Shown here: in pieces, positions 1 through 6,454 of the stretch | Numbering within the stretch: position 1 is the first letter of the stretch | Layout of the letters: each line of letters opens with the position of its first letter | Assembly: GCA_020058565.1 (NCBI GenBank) | Contig: JAGVDT010000051.1 | Span: 1 to 8,506 of the forward strand | Source of the DNA: Minisyncoccota bacterium | GTDB lineage: Bacteria; Patescibacteriota; Minisyncoccia; Phycocordibacterales; UBA2100 | Length of the DNA: 8,506 bases | Direction of reading: 5' to 3' | Program-made: the position numbers and the translations under genes | The notes under the pieces: generated by a model | Database searches by the model: none | Told to the model about the DNA's origin: nothing | What the model saw: only the letters and a program-made list of their open reading frames with translations

Positions 1-191
1 GCGCTTATTTTCTTGAGATCCTCATCTCTGAACCCGAGGAAATATTCGAGCATCGCAAACATGCGCTTAGCGCGCCCAAGCGAGCGCTTCCTAAGAATCG
101 CACTCAGCATCGTGTCGATGCCGCGAGACGCTTCCGAGACGACCTCGAGCCCGGATTGTTCTGGACGAGGATTGGCAGATTTGCCTGGCAT
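1..191 (-). CDS. Hypothetical protein, N-terminal part, cut by window edge
   Basis: An open frame on the minus strand starts at ATG 191-189, close after an in-frame TAG at 203-201, and stays open to the window edge for 63 codons. The product begins MPGKSANPRPEQSGLEVV and continues with a basic, helical stretch (AILRKRSLGRAKRMF, then LEYFLGFRDEDLKKIS). I do not recognise the family. The codon choice looks gene-like and the frame is uninterrupted, but no strong Shine-Dalgarno precedes the ATG. It diverges from the cyo operon, with about 66 bp between start codons. A plus-strand frame reaching back to 156 overlaps it but is better read as an upstream extension of cyoA. Whether this is a real gene depends on sequence beyond the edge. 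Confidence 0.45.
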   Translation of the reverse strand, partial: MPGKSANPRPEQSGLEVVSEASRGIDTMLSAILRKRSLGRAKRMFAMLEYFLGFRDEDLKKIS

Positions 192-216
192 TGGCTGAGG
201 CTACTCTTATGGCGCT

Positions 217-244
217 TTGCAGTCAATACACAAGACAGTACAAT
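217..244 (+). promoter_or_regulatory. Candidate promoter for the cyo operon
   Basis: TACAAT at 239-244 matches 5 of 6 bases of a -10 box. TTGCAG at 217-222 is a poor -35 (3 of 6) with 16-bp spacing. Transcription would begin around 250-252, only a few bases before ATG 258, implying a nearly leaderless cyoA message. On the opposite strand TTGACT (226-221) could be the -35 of the divergent gene, so the two promoters may overlap. This is pattern matching only. Confidence 0.27.
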
Positions 245-257
245 TCATGCATTGCGC

Positions 258-1127
258 ATGAGAAATTCTCTCAAAGCAGTTGCTGTTGTCGCCTTTGCGG
301 CTTTTTTCGTTTGGCTTTTGTGGTTTCTCGTGCAGGACAAAAACATTCCAATTCTAGAGCCGGAGGGCCTCGTTGCCCAAAAAGAGCGCAATCTCATGTA
401 CGTAGCAACACTTCTGATGCTTGCGATTGTGCTCCCTGTTTTCGCGTTGACCGGCGTTATTGCCTGGCGCTACCGGGCCGCCAACAGACGCGCAAAATAC
501 CTGCCGAATTGGGAACACAACAGTGTAGAGGAAGCGATATGGTGGGCAGTGCCGTGTTTTATCATCGCCATCCTTTCGGTACTCACCTGGCACAGCACGC
601 ACGACCTCGATCCGTTTCGCCCGCTTCCGGGCGAAGCCAAAACCATTCAGGTGGTCTCCCTCAATTGGAAATGGCTTTTCATCTACCCTGACGAGGGCAT
701 CGCTGCGGTGAATTCGATTACGATACCGATAGGCCAGCCGATAGAATTTCGGATTACCGCGGATTCCCCGATGAATTCTTTCTGGATCCCGCAGCTCGGC
801 GGTCAAATATATTCGATGACCGGCATGGTTACCAAACTTCACTTGATAACGAATACGCCGGGCACATACACTGGAGCGTCCGCAAATATCAGCGGCAAAG
901 GATTTTCCGGAATGACGTTTTCGGTACATGCAGTCGCTCCCGATGCGTTTGCCGCTTGGGTGGCATCAACCTCGGCAAACTCGATGCTCCTCGATGAAAG
1001 CGCGTACGACACGCTGGCGAAGCCTTCGGAGCGCGAGCCAGTGCGCTACTATGGCAAGGTGCAAAGCGGCTTGTTTGAAACAATAGTCGGCCGATTCAGC
1101 GCAGGTATGGGGTCGCACGGACATTAA
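258..1127 (+). CDS. cyoA: Cytochrome bo3 quinol oxidase subunit II (CyoA)
   Basis: Subunit II of a heme-copper quinol oxidase in the cytoplasmic membrane, supporting quinol oxidation by subunit I. The 289-aa product (E. coli CyoA is 315) has hydrophobic segments at about 5-25, 46-70 and 92-111, then a periplasmic cupredoxin domain from about 130 to 235. Family signatures include AWRYRAANRRAKYLPNW, LNWKWLFIYP (135-144), MNSFWIP (172-178) and GQIYSMTGM (182-190). At the place where cytochrome c oxidases carry the CuA cysteines it reads GASANISGKGFSGM (206-219), which contains no Cys; this marks the quinol-oxidase branch. Unlike E. coli CyoA, no lipobox Cys follows the first hydrophobic segment. 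ATG 258 is chosen because it directly precedes the signal-anchor; an upstream ATG at 156 would overlap the divergent ORF, and TTG 252 is another option. No clear Shine-Dalgarno is visible. It is the first gene of cyoABCDE. Confidence 0.95.
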   Translation: MRNSLKAVAVVAFAAFFVWLLWFLVQDKNIPILEPEGLVAQKERNLMYVATLLMLAIVLPVFALTGVIAWRYRAANRRAKYLPNWEHNSVEEAIWWAVPCFIIAILSVLTWHSTHDLDPFRPLPGEAKTIQVVSLNWKWLFIYPDEGIAAVNSITIPIGQPIEFRITADSPMNSFWIPQLGGQIYSMTGMVTKLHLITNTPGTYTGASANISGKGFSGMTFSVHAVAPDAFAAWVASTSANSMLLDESAYDTLAKPSEREPVRYYGKVQSGLFETIVGRFSAGMGSHGH

Positions 1128-1132
1128 TCCAC

Positions 1133-3097
1133 ATGAACATCTTCGGAAAACTTTCTTTGGACGCGATACCCCACGACCCGGTCGCGCTTGCAGGCGTGGT
1201 CTTTATGTTCTCGGCGGGTATTGCCGCGCTCGTAGCGCTTACCTATTTCAAGCTTTGGCGATGGCTCTGGGAAGAATACCTCACATCACTCGACCCGAAA
1301 AAAATCGGGATCATGTATATAGTAGTCGCTGTCTTGATGCTCGTGCGCGGCATGGCAGACGCCGGCATGATGCGCCTGCAGCAGGCTATTTCAGTCGGTG
1401 ACAGCTTCGGCTACCTTTCGCCGGAGCATTTTCAGCAGGTTTTCAGCGCGCACGGCACCATCATGATTTTCTTTGTCGCGATGCCGATACTTTTCGGCCT
1501 CATCAATCTCATTATGCCGCTCCAGATAGGCGCGCGTGACGTGGCATTTCCGTTTCTCAACTCGGTCAGTTTTTGGCTTTTTGCGGCAGGCGCCGGTCTG
1601 ATAAACCTCTCACTCGTGCTTGGAGAATTTTCCACTGCCGGATGGCTTGCCTACCCGCCGCTTTCCGAACTCCAATACTCGCCCGGCGTCGGCGTCGACT
1701 ATTGGATATGGGCCCTGCAAATATCCGGCATCGGGTCGCTTCTCTCCGGTGTCAATTTCATCACCACAATATTTAAGATGCGCGCCCCGGGGATGACGTT
1801 AATGCGCATGCCAATTTTCGTATGGACGTCGCTTTCGAGCATGGTGCTGGTAGTGTTTGCTTTTCCGATCCTCACAGCCACGCTCTCCATGCTCGCCCTC
1901 GATCGCACGCTGGGAATGCATTTCTTCACGACCGATCTCGGCGGCAACGTCATGATGTACGTGAACCTGATCTGGGCGTGGGGACACCCCGAAGTCTACA
2001 TATTGGTGCTGCCGGCTTTCGGCATATTTTCCGAAATCGTGCCGGTGTTTTCGCAAAAGCGGCTCTTTGGATACACGTCGATGGTGTTTGCAACCGCTGG
2101 CATAACCTTTTTCTCGTATCTCGTATGGGCGCATCATTTCTTTACCATGGGCGCGGGCGCGAAAGTAAACGCTTTCTTTGGAATAATGACCATGGTGATC
2201 GCAATACCGACCGGCGTCAAAATTTTTAACTGGCTTTTCACCATGTTTCGCGGCCGCATCATTTTTTCGAGTCCGATGCATTGGTTTTTGGGATTCGTGG
2301 TCTCTTTTACGATCGGCGGAATGAGCGGCGTGCTCCTCTCGATCCCGGGTGTTGATTTCGAACTGCATAATTCCCTCTTCCTCGTCGCGCATTTTCACAA
2401 CATGATCATCTCCGGCGTACTTTTCGGGTACTTTGCGGGCATCACGTACTGGTTTCCGAAAATATTCGGATTCAAGCTCAACGAGAACCTCGGCGTGTAT
2501 GCGTTTTGGTGTTGGATCGTGGGCTTTTTCGTGGCGTTCATGCCGCTCTATATATTGGGCATGATGGGCGCTACGCGCCGACTTGATCACTACGACGCTT
2601 CAATGGGCTGGCAGGGGCTTTTCATCGTCGCAGGCGTGGGTGTCTGCATCATAGGCCTCGGCGTTCTGTTCCAGGTTTTGCAGATGTACGTCTCGATCCG
2701 TGATCGCAAGAAAAACATCGCCGGCGCCGACCCGTGGAACGCGCGAACCCTCGAGTGGTCGGTCCCTTCGCCCGCGCCGATGTACAACTTTGCGCACATC
2801 CCGCATGTGTATGGACGCGACCCGTTGTGGGCGAGAAAACAAGGCATAGAACACCATGAGCCGCCGTATACCGACATCCGGATGCCGAAAAATTCCCCTC
2901 TCGGGCTTCTTCTTGGCTTGTTCGGTTTTCTATTCGGCTTTGGCATCATATGGCACATGTATTGGCTCGTGCCGGCCGCTGCGCTCGGCGCGATAGTCTG
3001 CATCGTTGTCCGCGCGCTCGACGAACATACTGAAGAGACCATATCTGCCGCAGTCGTCGAAAGAATCGAGCGGGCGAACCCCTCTGTAACCGTATGA
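1133..3097 (+). CDS. cyoB: Cytochrome bo3 quinol oxidase subunit I (CyoB)
   Basis: Catalytic subunit, 654 aa (E. coli 663), a polytopic membrane protein that reduces oxygen to water and pumps protons. Residues can be matched to E. coli CyoB with an offset of +1. Low-spin heme ligands are His107 and His422. The high-spin heme ligand is His420. CuB ligands are His285 (WGHPEVY), His334 and His335, and Tyr289 is positioned for the His-Tyr cross-link. D-channel Asp136 (QIGARDVAFP) and Glu287 are present, as is K-channel Lys363 (PTGVKIFNW). The quinone-site residues Arg72, Asp76, His99 and Gln102 are all kept. The C-terminal part also aligns with E. coli (QMYVSIRDR, DPWNARTLEW, MPKNSP, IIWHMYWL). 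The gene starts 5 nt after cyoA and its stop overlaps cyoC by 4 nt. Nothing is missing, so activity is expected. The close match to proteobacterial CyoB suggests transfer. Confidence 0.98.
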   Translation: MNIFGKLSLDAIPHDPVALAGVVFMFSAGIAALVALTYFKLWRWLWEEYLTSLDPKKIGIMYIVVAVLMLVRGMADAGMMRLQQAISVGDSFGYLSPEHFQQVFSAHGTIMIFFVAMPILFGLINLIMPLQIGARDVAFPFLNSVSFWLFAAGAGLINLSLVLGEFSTAGWLAYPPLSELQYSPGVGVDYWIWALQISGIGSLLSGVNFITTIFKMRAPGMTLMRMPIFVWTSLSSMVLVVFAFPILTATLSMLALDRTLGMHFFTTDLGGNVMMYVNLIWAWGHPEVYILVLPAFGIFSEIVPVFSQKRLFGYTSMVFATAGITFFSYLVWAHHFFTMGAGAKVNAFFGIMTMVIAIPTGVKIFNWLFTMFRGRIIFSSPMHWFLGFVVSFTIGGMSGVLLSIPGVDFELHNSLFLVAHFHNMIISGVLFGYFAGITYWFPKIFGFKLNENLGVYAFWCWIVGFFVAFMPLYILGMMGATRRLDHYDASMGWQGLFIVAGVGVCIIGLGVLFQVLQMYVSIRDRKKNIAGADPWNARTLEWSVPSPAPMYNFAHIPHVYGRDPLWARKQGIEHHEPPYTDIRMPKNSPLGLLLGLFGFLFGFGIIWHMYWLVPAAALGAIVCIVVRALDEHTEETISAAVVERIERANPSVTV

Positions 3098-3675
3098 ACC
3101 GTACCGAAACTGAGCACGTGCGCGATACAAGCCTTCTGGGTTTTTGGCTGTTTATCATGAGCGACTGCCTTTTGTTCGCTTCGCTTTTTGCAACATATGC
3201 AGTGCTCGGCCACAGCTACGCCGGAGGTCCGAGCGCCAGCGAAATATTCAGCCTGCCGTTTGTGCTATTGGAAACCCTGATACTCCTCACCTCAACCCTA
3301 ACCTGCGGCCTTGCGGTCGTTGCACTATATAAACGAAATCGCGAACAGATTCTCGGCTGGCTTTTTGTGACTGGCGCACTTGGCGCTCTGTTTCTCGCTT
3401 TGGAGTTGCATGAATTTGTGACTTTGATTGCGGAAGGCCACGGCTTTCAGGCGAGCGCGTTTCTTTCGGCGTTTTTCACGCTTGTGGGTACACATGGTCT
3501 CCACGTCTCAATCGGCCTTTTGTGGATGCTATTCATGATGGCTCAAGTGTACCGTACGGGGCTCACGAACGTGACCGAGCGGCACTTGATGTGTCTTGCG
3601 CTCTTTTGGCATTTCTTGGACATCGTCTGGATTTTTATTTTTAGCTTCGTGTATCTGCTGCCGATTATTGTATGA
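3094..3675 (+). CDS. cyoC: Cytochrome bo3 quinol oxidase subunit III (CyoC)
   Basis: Subunit III of the oxidase, 193 aa (E. coli 204), a membrane protein that stabilises the complex and helps sustain proton uptake. Five membrane segments lie at about 13-38, 54-78, 86-108, 123-150 and 165-190, as in CyoC. Signatures are LGFWLFIMSDCLLFASLFATY, ELHEF (104-108), GTHGLHVSIGLLW (132-144) and FWHFLDIVWIFIFSFVYLLP (171-190). The ATG overlaps the cyoB stop as ATGA, and its own stop overlaps cyoD the same way. No separate ribosome-binding site is evident, so translational coupling is likely. Confidence 0.96.
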   Translation: MNRTETEHVRDTSLLGFWLFIMSDCLLFASLFATYAVLGHSYAGGPSASEIFSLPFVLLETLILLTSTLTCGLAVVALYKRNREQILGWLFVTGALGALFLALELHEFVTLIAEGHGFQASAFLSAFFTLVGTHGLHVSIGLLWMLFMMAQVYRTGLTNVTERHLMCLALFWHFLDIVWIFIFSFVYLLPIIV

Positions 3676-4025
3676 ACCACGAACCGAAATTTCATGGCTA
3701 CCTCATAGGATACCTCCTGTCTGTTGCGCTCACGCTCATTGCTTTCGGCTTGGCATATCTGCATATAAACTCCGGCCACCTGGCTTTTTCCCACCAATTC
3801 CTTGTCTACGCTGTCGTCGCCCTCGCGGTACTCCAGCTCTACGTACAAGCAGTGTTTTTCCTCCATCTCTCGCGGCATCCTGAGGCAAGGTACAACCTCG
3901 TGTCTTTCATTTTCACTATATTTATCGTGCTTTTTATCGTGATCGGCTCGCTCTGGATTATGAACAACCTCAACTACAATATGACTGCCGATCAAGTGGA
4001 CGCGTATCTGCATAAAGAGAACTGA
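3672..4025 (+). CDS. cyoD: Cytochrome bo3 quinol oxidase subunit IV (CyoD)
   Basis: Small accessory subunit, 117 aa (E. coli 109), thought to assist CuB binding and assembly of subunits I and III. Three membrane helices are predicted at about 9-31, 40-65 and 76-98. The segment LQLYVQAVFFLHL (54-66) is the conserved core of bacterial subunit IV. The start is the ATGA overlap with cyoC, and the TGA stop is one base before cyoE. The C-terminus NNLNYNMTADQVDAYLHKEN is hydrophilic and somewhat longer than usual. Confidence 0.93.
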   Translation: MNHEPKFHGYLIGYLLSVALTLIAFGLAYLHINSGHLAFSHQFLVYAVVALAVLQLYVQAVFFLHLSRHPEARYNLVSFIFTIFIVLFIVIGSLWIMNNLNYNMTADQVDAYLHKEN

Positions 4026-4026
4026 T

Positions 4027-4893
4027 ATGCCCGGGATCGTCATCCGGGAATATTTCCAACTCACGAAGCCCGGCATCATCTACGGCAACGCGCTTTCAGC
4101 CGCCGCGGGCTATTTTATCGGCGCTGGAAGCGGCATGTCTGTTGCCGATTTCCTGCTGATGATTTTCGGCGTCTGCCTGATCGTTGGGAGCGGATGCGTC
4201 CTAAATAACTACATCGACCGCGATATCGATGCCAAGATGGAGCGCACTCGAAATCGTGCGCTCGTGCGCGGCGCCATACCGCTTCATGACGCCGCTTCTT
4301 TTGGGATTCTTCTTGGAATATGCGGGATTACACTCCTCTATATAGTGAGTCCGCTGGCGCTTTTCGTGGCGCTCTTTGGGCTCTTTGTCTACGTCGTGGT
4401 CTACAGTGTCTGGTCCAAGCGCTACACGCTTCACGCTACGATAATCGGCGCGGTCGCAGGGGCGGTACCGCCCGTGGTCGGCTATGTGAGCGCCACCAAT
4501 GCGCTCGATGTCGGCGCTCTCCTTATATTTCTAATTTTATTTTCCTGGCAGATACCGCATGCGCTTGCGATAGCCATACGCCGGGCTGAAGATTACCGGC
4601 GAGCCGGGATCCCGGTGATGCCGCTCACGCTTGGGCTGTTTGCGACAAAAATCCAGATGCTCTCGTATGCGGTGCTTTTTTTTATAGCCGCGGTCACCCT
4701 TAGTTTTAAAGGGTATACGGGAGCAACGTTTATGTGGCTGATGGGCGGACTCGGCGGGCTCTGGATTTTGCTGTGCCTAAGGGGTTTTTTGGCAGAGGAC
4801 GGCCCGCAATGGGCCAAGCAAGTTTTTCTTTTTTCGCTGATCATTATCTGCGCTTTTTGTTTGCTTGGTGCGTTTAATTCTATGCTGCCGTAG
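4027..4893 (+). CDS. cyoE: Protoheme IX farnesyltransferase (heme O synthase)
   Basis: UbiA-superfamily integral membrane prenyltransferase that adds a farnesyl group to heme B, giving the heme O used in the high-spin site of CyoB. The product is 288 aa, the usual length. The first Asp-rich motif is NNYIDRDIDAKMERTRNR (60-77), with Asp64 and Asp68 as the likely Mg-diphosphate ligands. KRYTLHATIIGAVAGAVPPVVGY (131-153) and the second conserved segment WQIPHALAIAIRRAEDYRRA with GIPVMP (174-199) are also typical. About eight or nine hydrophobic helices fill the rest. It lies one base after cyoD and ends the operon (TAG). No heme biosynthesis gene is in the window, so the heme B source is unknown. 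Confidence 0.96.
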   Translation: MPGIVIREYFQLTKPGIIYGNALSAAAGYFIGAGSGMSVADFLLMIFGVCLIVGSGCVLNNYIDRDIDAKMERTRNRALVRGAIPLHDAASFGILLGICGITLLYIVSPLALFVALFGLFVYVVVYSVWSKRYTLHATIIGAVAGAVPPVVGYVSATNALDVGALLIFLILFSWQIPHALAIAIRRAEDYRRAGIPVMPLTLGLFATKIQMLSYAVLFFIAAVTLSFKGYTGATFMWLMGGLGGLWILLCLRGFLAEDGPQWAKQVFLFSLIIICAFCLLGAFNSMLP

Positions 4894-4925
4894 AATCAGA
4901 GGCCGCTCGCAAACATGTCACAGAT

Positions 4926-4949
4926 CCTGACAAGTCAGAGTTGTCATGG
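4926..4949. other. Small hairpin after cyoE
   Basis: TGACAA (4928-4933) and TTGTCA (4941-4946) form a perfect 6-bp inverted repeat with a 7-nt loop, extended by CC/GG across a one-base bulge. It lies 32 bp after the cyoE stop and has no T-run, so it may protect the 3' end rather than terminate. Confidence 0.35.
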
Positions 4950-4959
4950 AATCCACATC

Positions 4960-4990
4960 AAAACAGGCCTCACTGTGTGAGACCTGTCTT
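4960..4990. terminator. Hairpin between convergent cyoE and the DUF5666 gene
   Basis: ACAGGCCTCAC (4963-4973) pairs with GTGAGACCTGT (4977-4987) as an 11-bp stem with one mismatch and a 3-nt loop. On the minus strand the stem is followed by TTTTGATG, a short T-run about 30 nt after the stop at 5018, so it best fits a terminator for the minus-strand gene. On the plus strand only CTTGCG follows, making it weaker for the cyo operon. Confidence 0.6.
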
Positions 4991-4995
4991 GCGAT

Positions 4996-5025
4996 GTTTA
5001 GTGAAGTTTAGCGGAGTTTACTGCT
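4996..5025. repeat. Three 10-bp tandem units giving stops in three frames
   Basis: GTTTA recurs at 4996, 5006 and 5016 with similar spacers (GTGAA, GCGGA, CTGCT). Read on the minus strand each unit holds TAA (5020-5018, 5010-5008, 5000-4998). The 10-nt spacing places the three stops in three different frames, the first being the true stop of the DUF5666 gene. Confidence 0.6.
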
Positions 5026-5710
5026 GAGGCCGCGGAGGAACGCCGTCCATGATGTGTTTCGCGGTCACATTGGTGCCGGAAACTTCTCCCATGACGTTGA
5101 GCGTGTCGCCTACCTGCACGTCTCCTACGGTGATCGTGGTGACTTTGCCGATCTGCGCACCCGAGGCGTCGACCGTATAGGTGGTACCGTTTTCACCGGT
5201 GAGGGTGATGGTGTTGCCGTTTATGGCTGCGACAGTGCCGCGTGTGCCGTGTCCACGACCGCCATGTCCGCCGAAACCATGCTTCATCATCGGGCCATCT
5301 ATAATTTCTGTTGCGGTGACCGATGTGCCACTAAGAGTGCCGCGCACAGCGACCGTATCACCGACAGCGACCGCGCTGAGCGTAGACTCCGTAGGTGCTG
5401 CGCCTTCAGTGCCTTTCAATATTTTCGCGCTTGATGCGTCTACCGTGTAGTCCATCGTGCTGGTATCTCCAGGCCTCTGGCTCTGCACCGTAAGCGTGGT
5501 ACCCGAGACTGAGGTGACTTTGCCGACGACTGCCGGCCTTTCGCCGCGCATGCCCATCATGCCGATACCGCGCTCCATTTTCATGCCACTCTCGGAAACA
5601 GCAGTGGTCGAGCTCTGGGCGCTGGTAATCCCTGCAAAGCCGATGCCAATGGAGGCGAGTACTGCTAGTACGGGGAGCCCTATTCGAGTAACTGTGTCTT
5701 TTGTTGTCAT
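5018..5710 (-). CDS. Secreted protein with two DUF5666-like domains
   Basis: A 230-aa exported protein of unknown function. Residues 1-32 form a signal peptide (Lys near the start, hydrophobic LPVLAVLASIGIGFAGI, likely cut near TSA-QS). Two related beta-rich repeats follow at about 60-138 and 156-223. Each reads like G-x-V-x-x-(I/V)-x-G-x-T-(L/I)-T, then YTVDAS-x-A, then VGDT-x-x-V-x-G and SGT-x-VTA-x-x-I-x-DG, the DUF5666 pattern. Met-rich MKMERGIGMMGMRGE (43-57) precedes the first repeat, and MMKHGFGGHGGRGHG (141-155) links the two; both could bind metal, which is only inference. No transmembrane anchor or lipobox is seen. It points toward the copper-containing oxidase operon but is transcribed from its own side. 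Family recognition comes from pattern memory, not a search. Confidence 0.8.
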   Translation of the reverse strand: MTTKDTVTRIGLPVLAVLASIGIGFAGITSAQSSTTAVSESGMKMERGIGMMGMRGERPAVVGKVTSVSGTTLTVQSQRPGDTSTMDYTVDASSAKILKGTEGAAPTESTLSAVAVGDTVAVRGTLSGTSVTATEIIDGPMMKHGFGGHGGRGHGTRGTVAAINGNTITLTGENGTTYTVDASGAQIGKVTTITVGDVQVGDTLNVMGEVSGTNVTAKHIMDGVPPRPQQ

Positions 5711-5732
5711 AATTTTCTAACTAGATTTTTAA

Positions 5733-5795
5733 GGTAATGCCCCTACAACTCTGAGTGCTCGAGTTCGGGGCGAACATTACAGGGTAATGTTGTAG
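5733..5795 (-). promoter_or_regulatory. Competing hairpins upstream of the DUF5666 gene
   Basis: AACATTAC (5773-5780) and GTAATGTT (5784-5791) form a perfect 8-bp stem with a 3-nt loop. GTTCG (5763-5767) and CGAAC (5771-5775) form a second stem that overlaps the first. CTACAAC (5743-5749) can also pair with GTTGTAG (5789-5795), and GGTAATG occurs at both 5733-5739 and 5783-5789. These pairings are partly exclusive, as in a leader or operator with alternative states. The element lies 23-85 nt before the start codon. Confidence 0.4.
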
Positions 5796-5857
5796 CCCGG
5801 GTAGATGAAAGTCGTCACTCCCACCATGTCTGTTACTACCCCTGTGCTAGGCAAAAA

Positions 5858-5886
5858 ATTACATTTCCATTTTTGGCAGGTCTAAA
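5858..5886 (-). promoter_or_regulatory. Candidate promoter for the DUF5666 gene
   Basis: On the minus strand TTTAGA (5886-5881, 4 of 6 to -35) and TGTAAT (5863-5858, 5 of 6 to -10) are 17 bp apart. Transcription from here would give a leader of about 140 nt that includes the competing hairpins. Confidence 0.35.
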
Positions 5887-5917
5887 TTTTATGGAGTCCG
5901 ACCCAACTTTCCTGCAT

Positions 5918-5947
5918 AAAAAAAGAACCGCCCGCAAGCGCGAACGG
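5918..5947 (-). terminator. Intrinsic terminator after the 87-aa coiled-coil gene
   Basis: On the minus strand CCGTTCGC (5947-5940) pairs with GCGGGCGG (5935-5928) around loop GCTT, with two G-U pairs, followed by TTC and seven T (5924-5918). It begins about 20 nt after the stop at 5967. An outer CCTGCA (5911-5916) / TGCAGG (5951-5956) inverted repeat brackets it. Confidence 0.85.
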
Positions 5948-5966
5948 CCCTGCAGGCGATTGAATT

Positions 5967-6230
5967 TTACGGCTTGGTGACTATGTGTAAAGCTCTCTTG
6001 AGCGTCGACAGCTCAGCATCAAGACGATGATTGTCTTGATATGCCTTCTGGGTCTTTTCCTCTTCCCGTCTTCGTTGCAAGTGAGCTTCAGCCGTTCGAG
6101 CCTTTTCCTGATCCAGTTGTGATCGAAGAGTGGTGATTGCATCGTCATTTGTCCGTATCGCGGACTCAAGCAACGCAATCCTTTTCTTCTGCTCTGCGAT
6201 GATAGCCTCGGGCGTCTTGGGTCGTGCCAT
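5967..6230 (-). CDS. Small coiled-coil protein, function unknown
   Basis: An 87-aa hydrophilic protein beginning MARPKTPEAIIAEQKKRIALLE. Residues about 8-80 are rich in Glu, Lys, Arg and Gln, with hydrophobic residues spaced in heptads (IIAEQKKRIALLESAI, ITTLRSQLDQEKA, LDAELSTLKRAL), which predicts a long coiled coil. No signal peptide or membrane segment is seen. The frame extends to an ATG at 6260, but ATG 6230 is preferred: AGGGAG lies 7 nt upstream, and the earlier ATG would fall inside the -10 box. The gene has its own promoter and terminator, so it is likely monocistronic. I do not recognise the family. Confidence 0.75.
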   Translation of the reverse strand: MARPKTPEAIIAEQKKRIALLESAIRTNDDAITTLRSQLDQEKARTAEAHLQRRREEEKTQKAYQDNHRLDAELSTLKRALHIVTKP

Positions 6231-6255
6231 GGGTATACTCCCTATTACCGCAACT

Positions 6256-6283
6256 ATCATACCACAGATTGCATATTAGTAAA
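6256..6283 (-). promoter_or_regulatory. Promoter of the 87-aa coiled-coil gene
   Basis: On the minus strand TTTACT (6283-6278, 4 of 6) and TATGAT (6261-6256, 5 of 6) are separated by 16 bp, and the -10 box is extended by TGG (6264-6262). Transcription would begin near 6249, giving a leader of about 19 nt that contains the AGGGAG ribosome-binding site. Confidence 0.6.
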
Positions 6284-6316
6284 GTATTCCGCTGGGTGGT
6301 ACTTAGTCGACAAACG

Positions 6317-6344
6317 TGCGTGTCTAGGGTAACCCTAGACGGAT
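6317..6344. repeat. 28-bp palindromic repeat, copy 1
   Basis: Identical over 28 bp to the copy at 6925-6952 and in the same orientation. Its core is GTCTAGGG (6322-6329), loop TAA, CCCTAGAC (6333-6340). A TTAGTCGAC box at 6303-6311 lies on its left, and TCGACT at 6357-6362 lies on its right and can pair with AGTCGA at 6305-6310. It sits between the 120-aa gene and the promoter of the 87-aa gene. Confidence 0.85.
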
Positions 6345-6366
6345 CTGATCGAGTTATCGACTTGCC

Positions 6367-6402
6367 AATTAAAGAAGCCGTGAGGGGTAACCCTACGGCT
6401 TC
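6367..6402 (-). terminator. Hairpin terminator after the 120-aa gene
   Basis: GAAGCCGT (6374-6381) and ACGGCTTC (6395-6402) form a perfect 8-bp stem. Inside it AGGG/CCCT continues around GTAA, with one G bulged. On the minus strand the stem is followed by TTTAATT, a modest T-rich tail, about 52 nt after the stop at 6455. The inner GGGTAACCC core is the same as in the two 28-bp repeats. Confidence 0.6.
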
Positions 6403-6454
6403 AATGTTACACGCACAGGATGACGACTGGACTAAGAGAGCCGAGTAGGCTTCA

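Noticed and set aside
156..257. 34-codon extension of CyoA to ATG 156
   Set aside because: It overlaps the divergent ORF, adds residues absent from CyoA homologs, and lies upstream of the candidate promoter.
1799..2590. 263-codon antisense frame within cyoB
   Set aside because: It is a shadow of cyoB: His/Arg/Lys-rich low-quality translation opposite a fully conserved gene.
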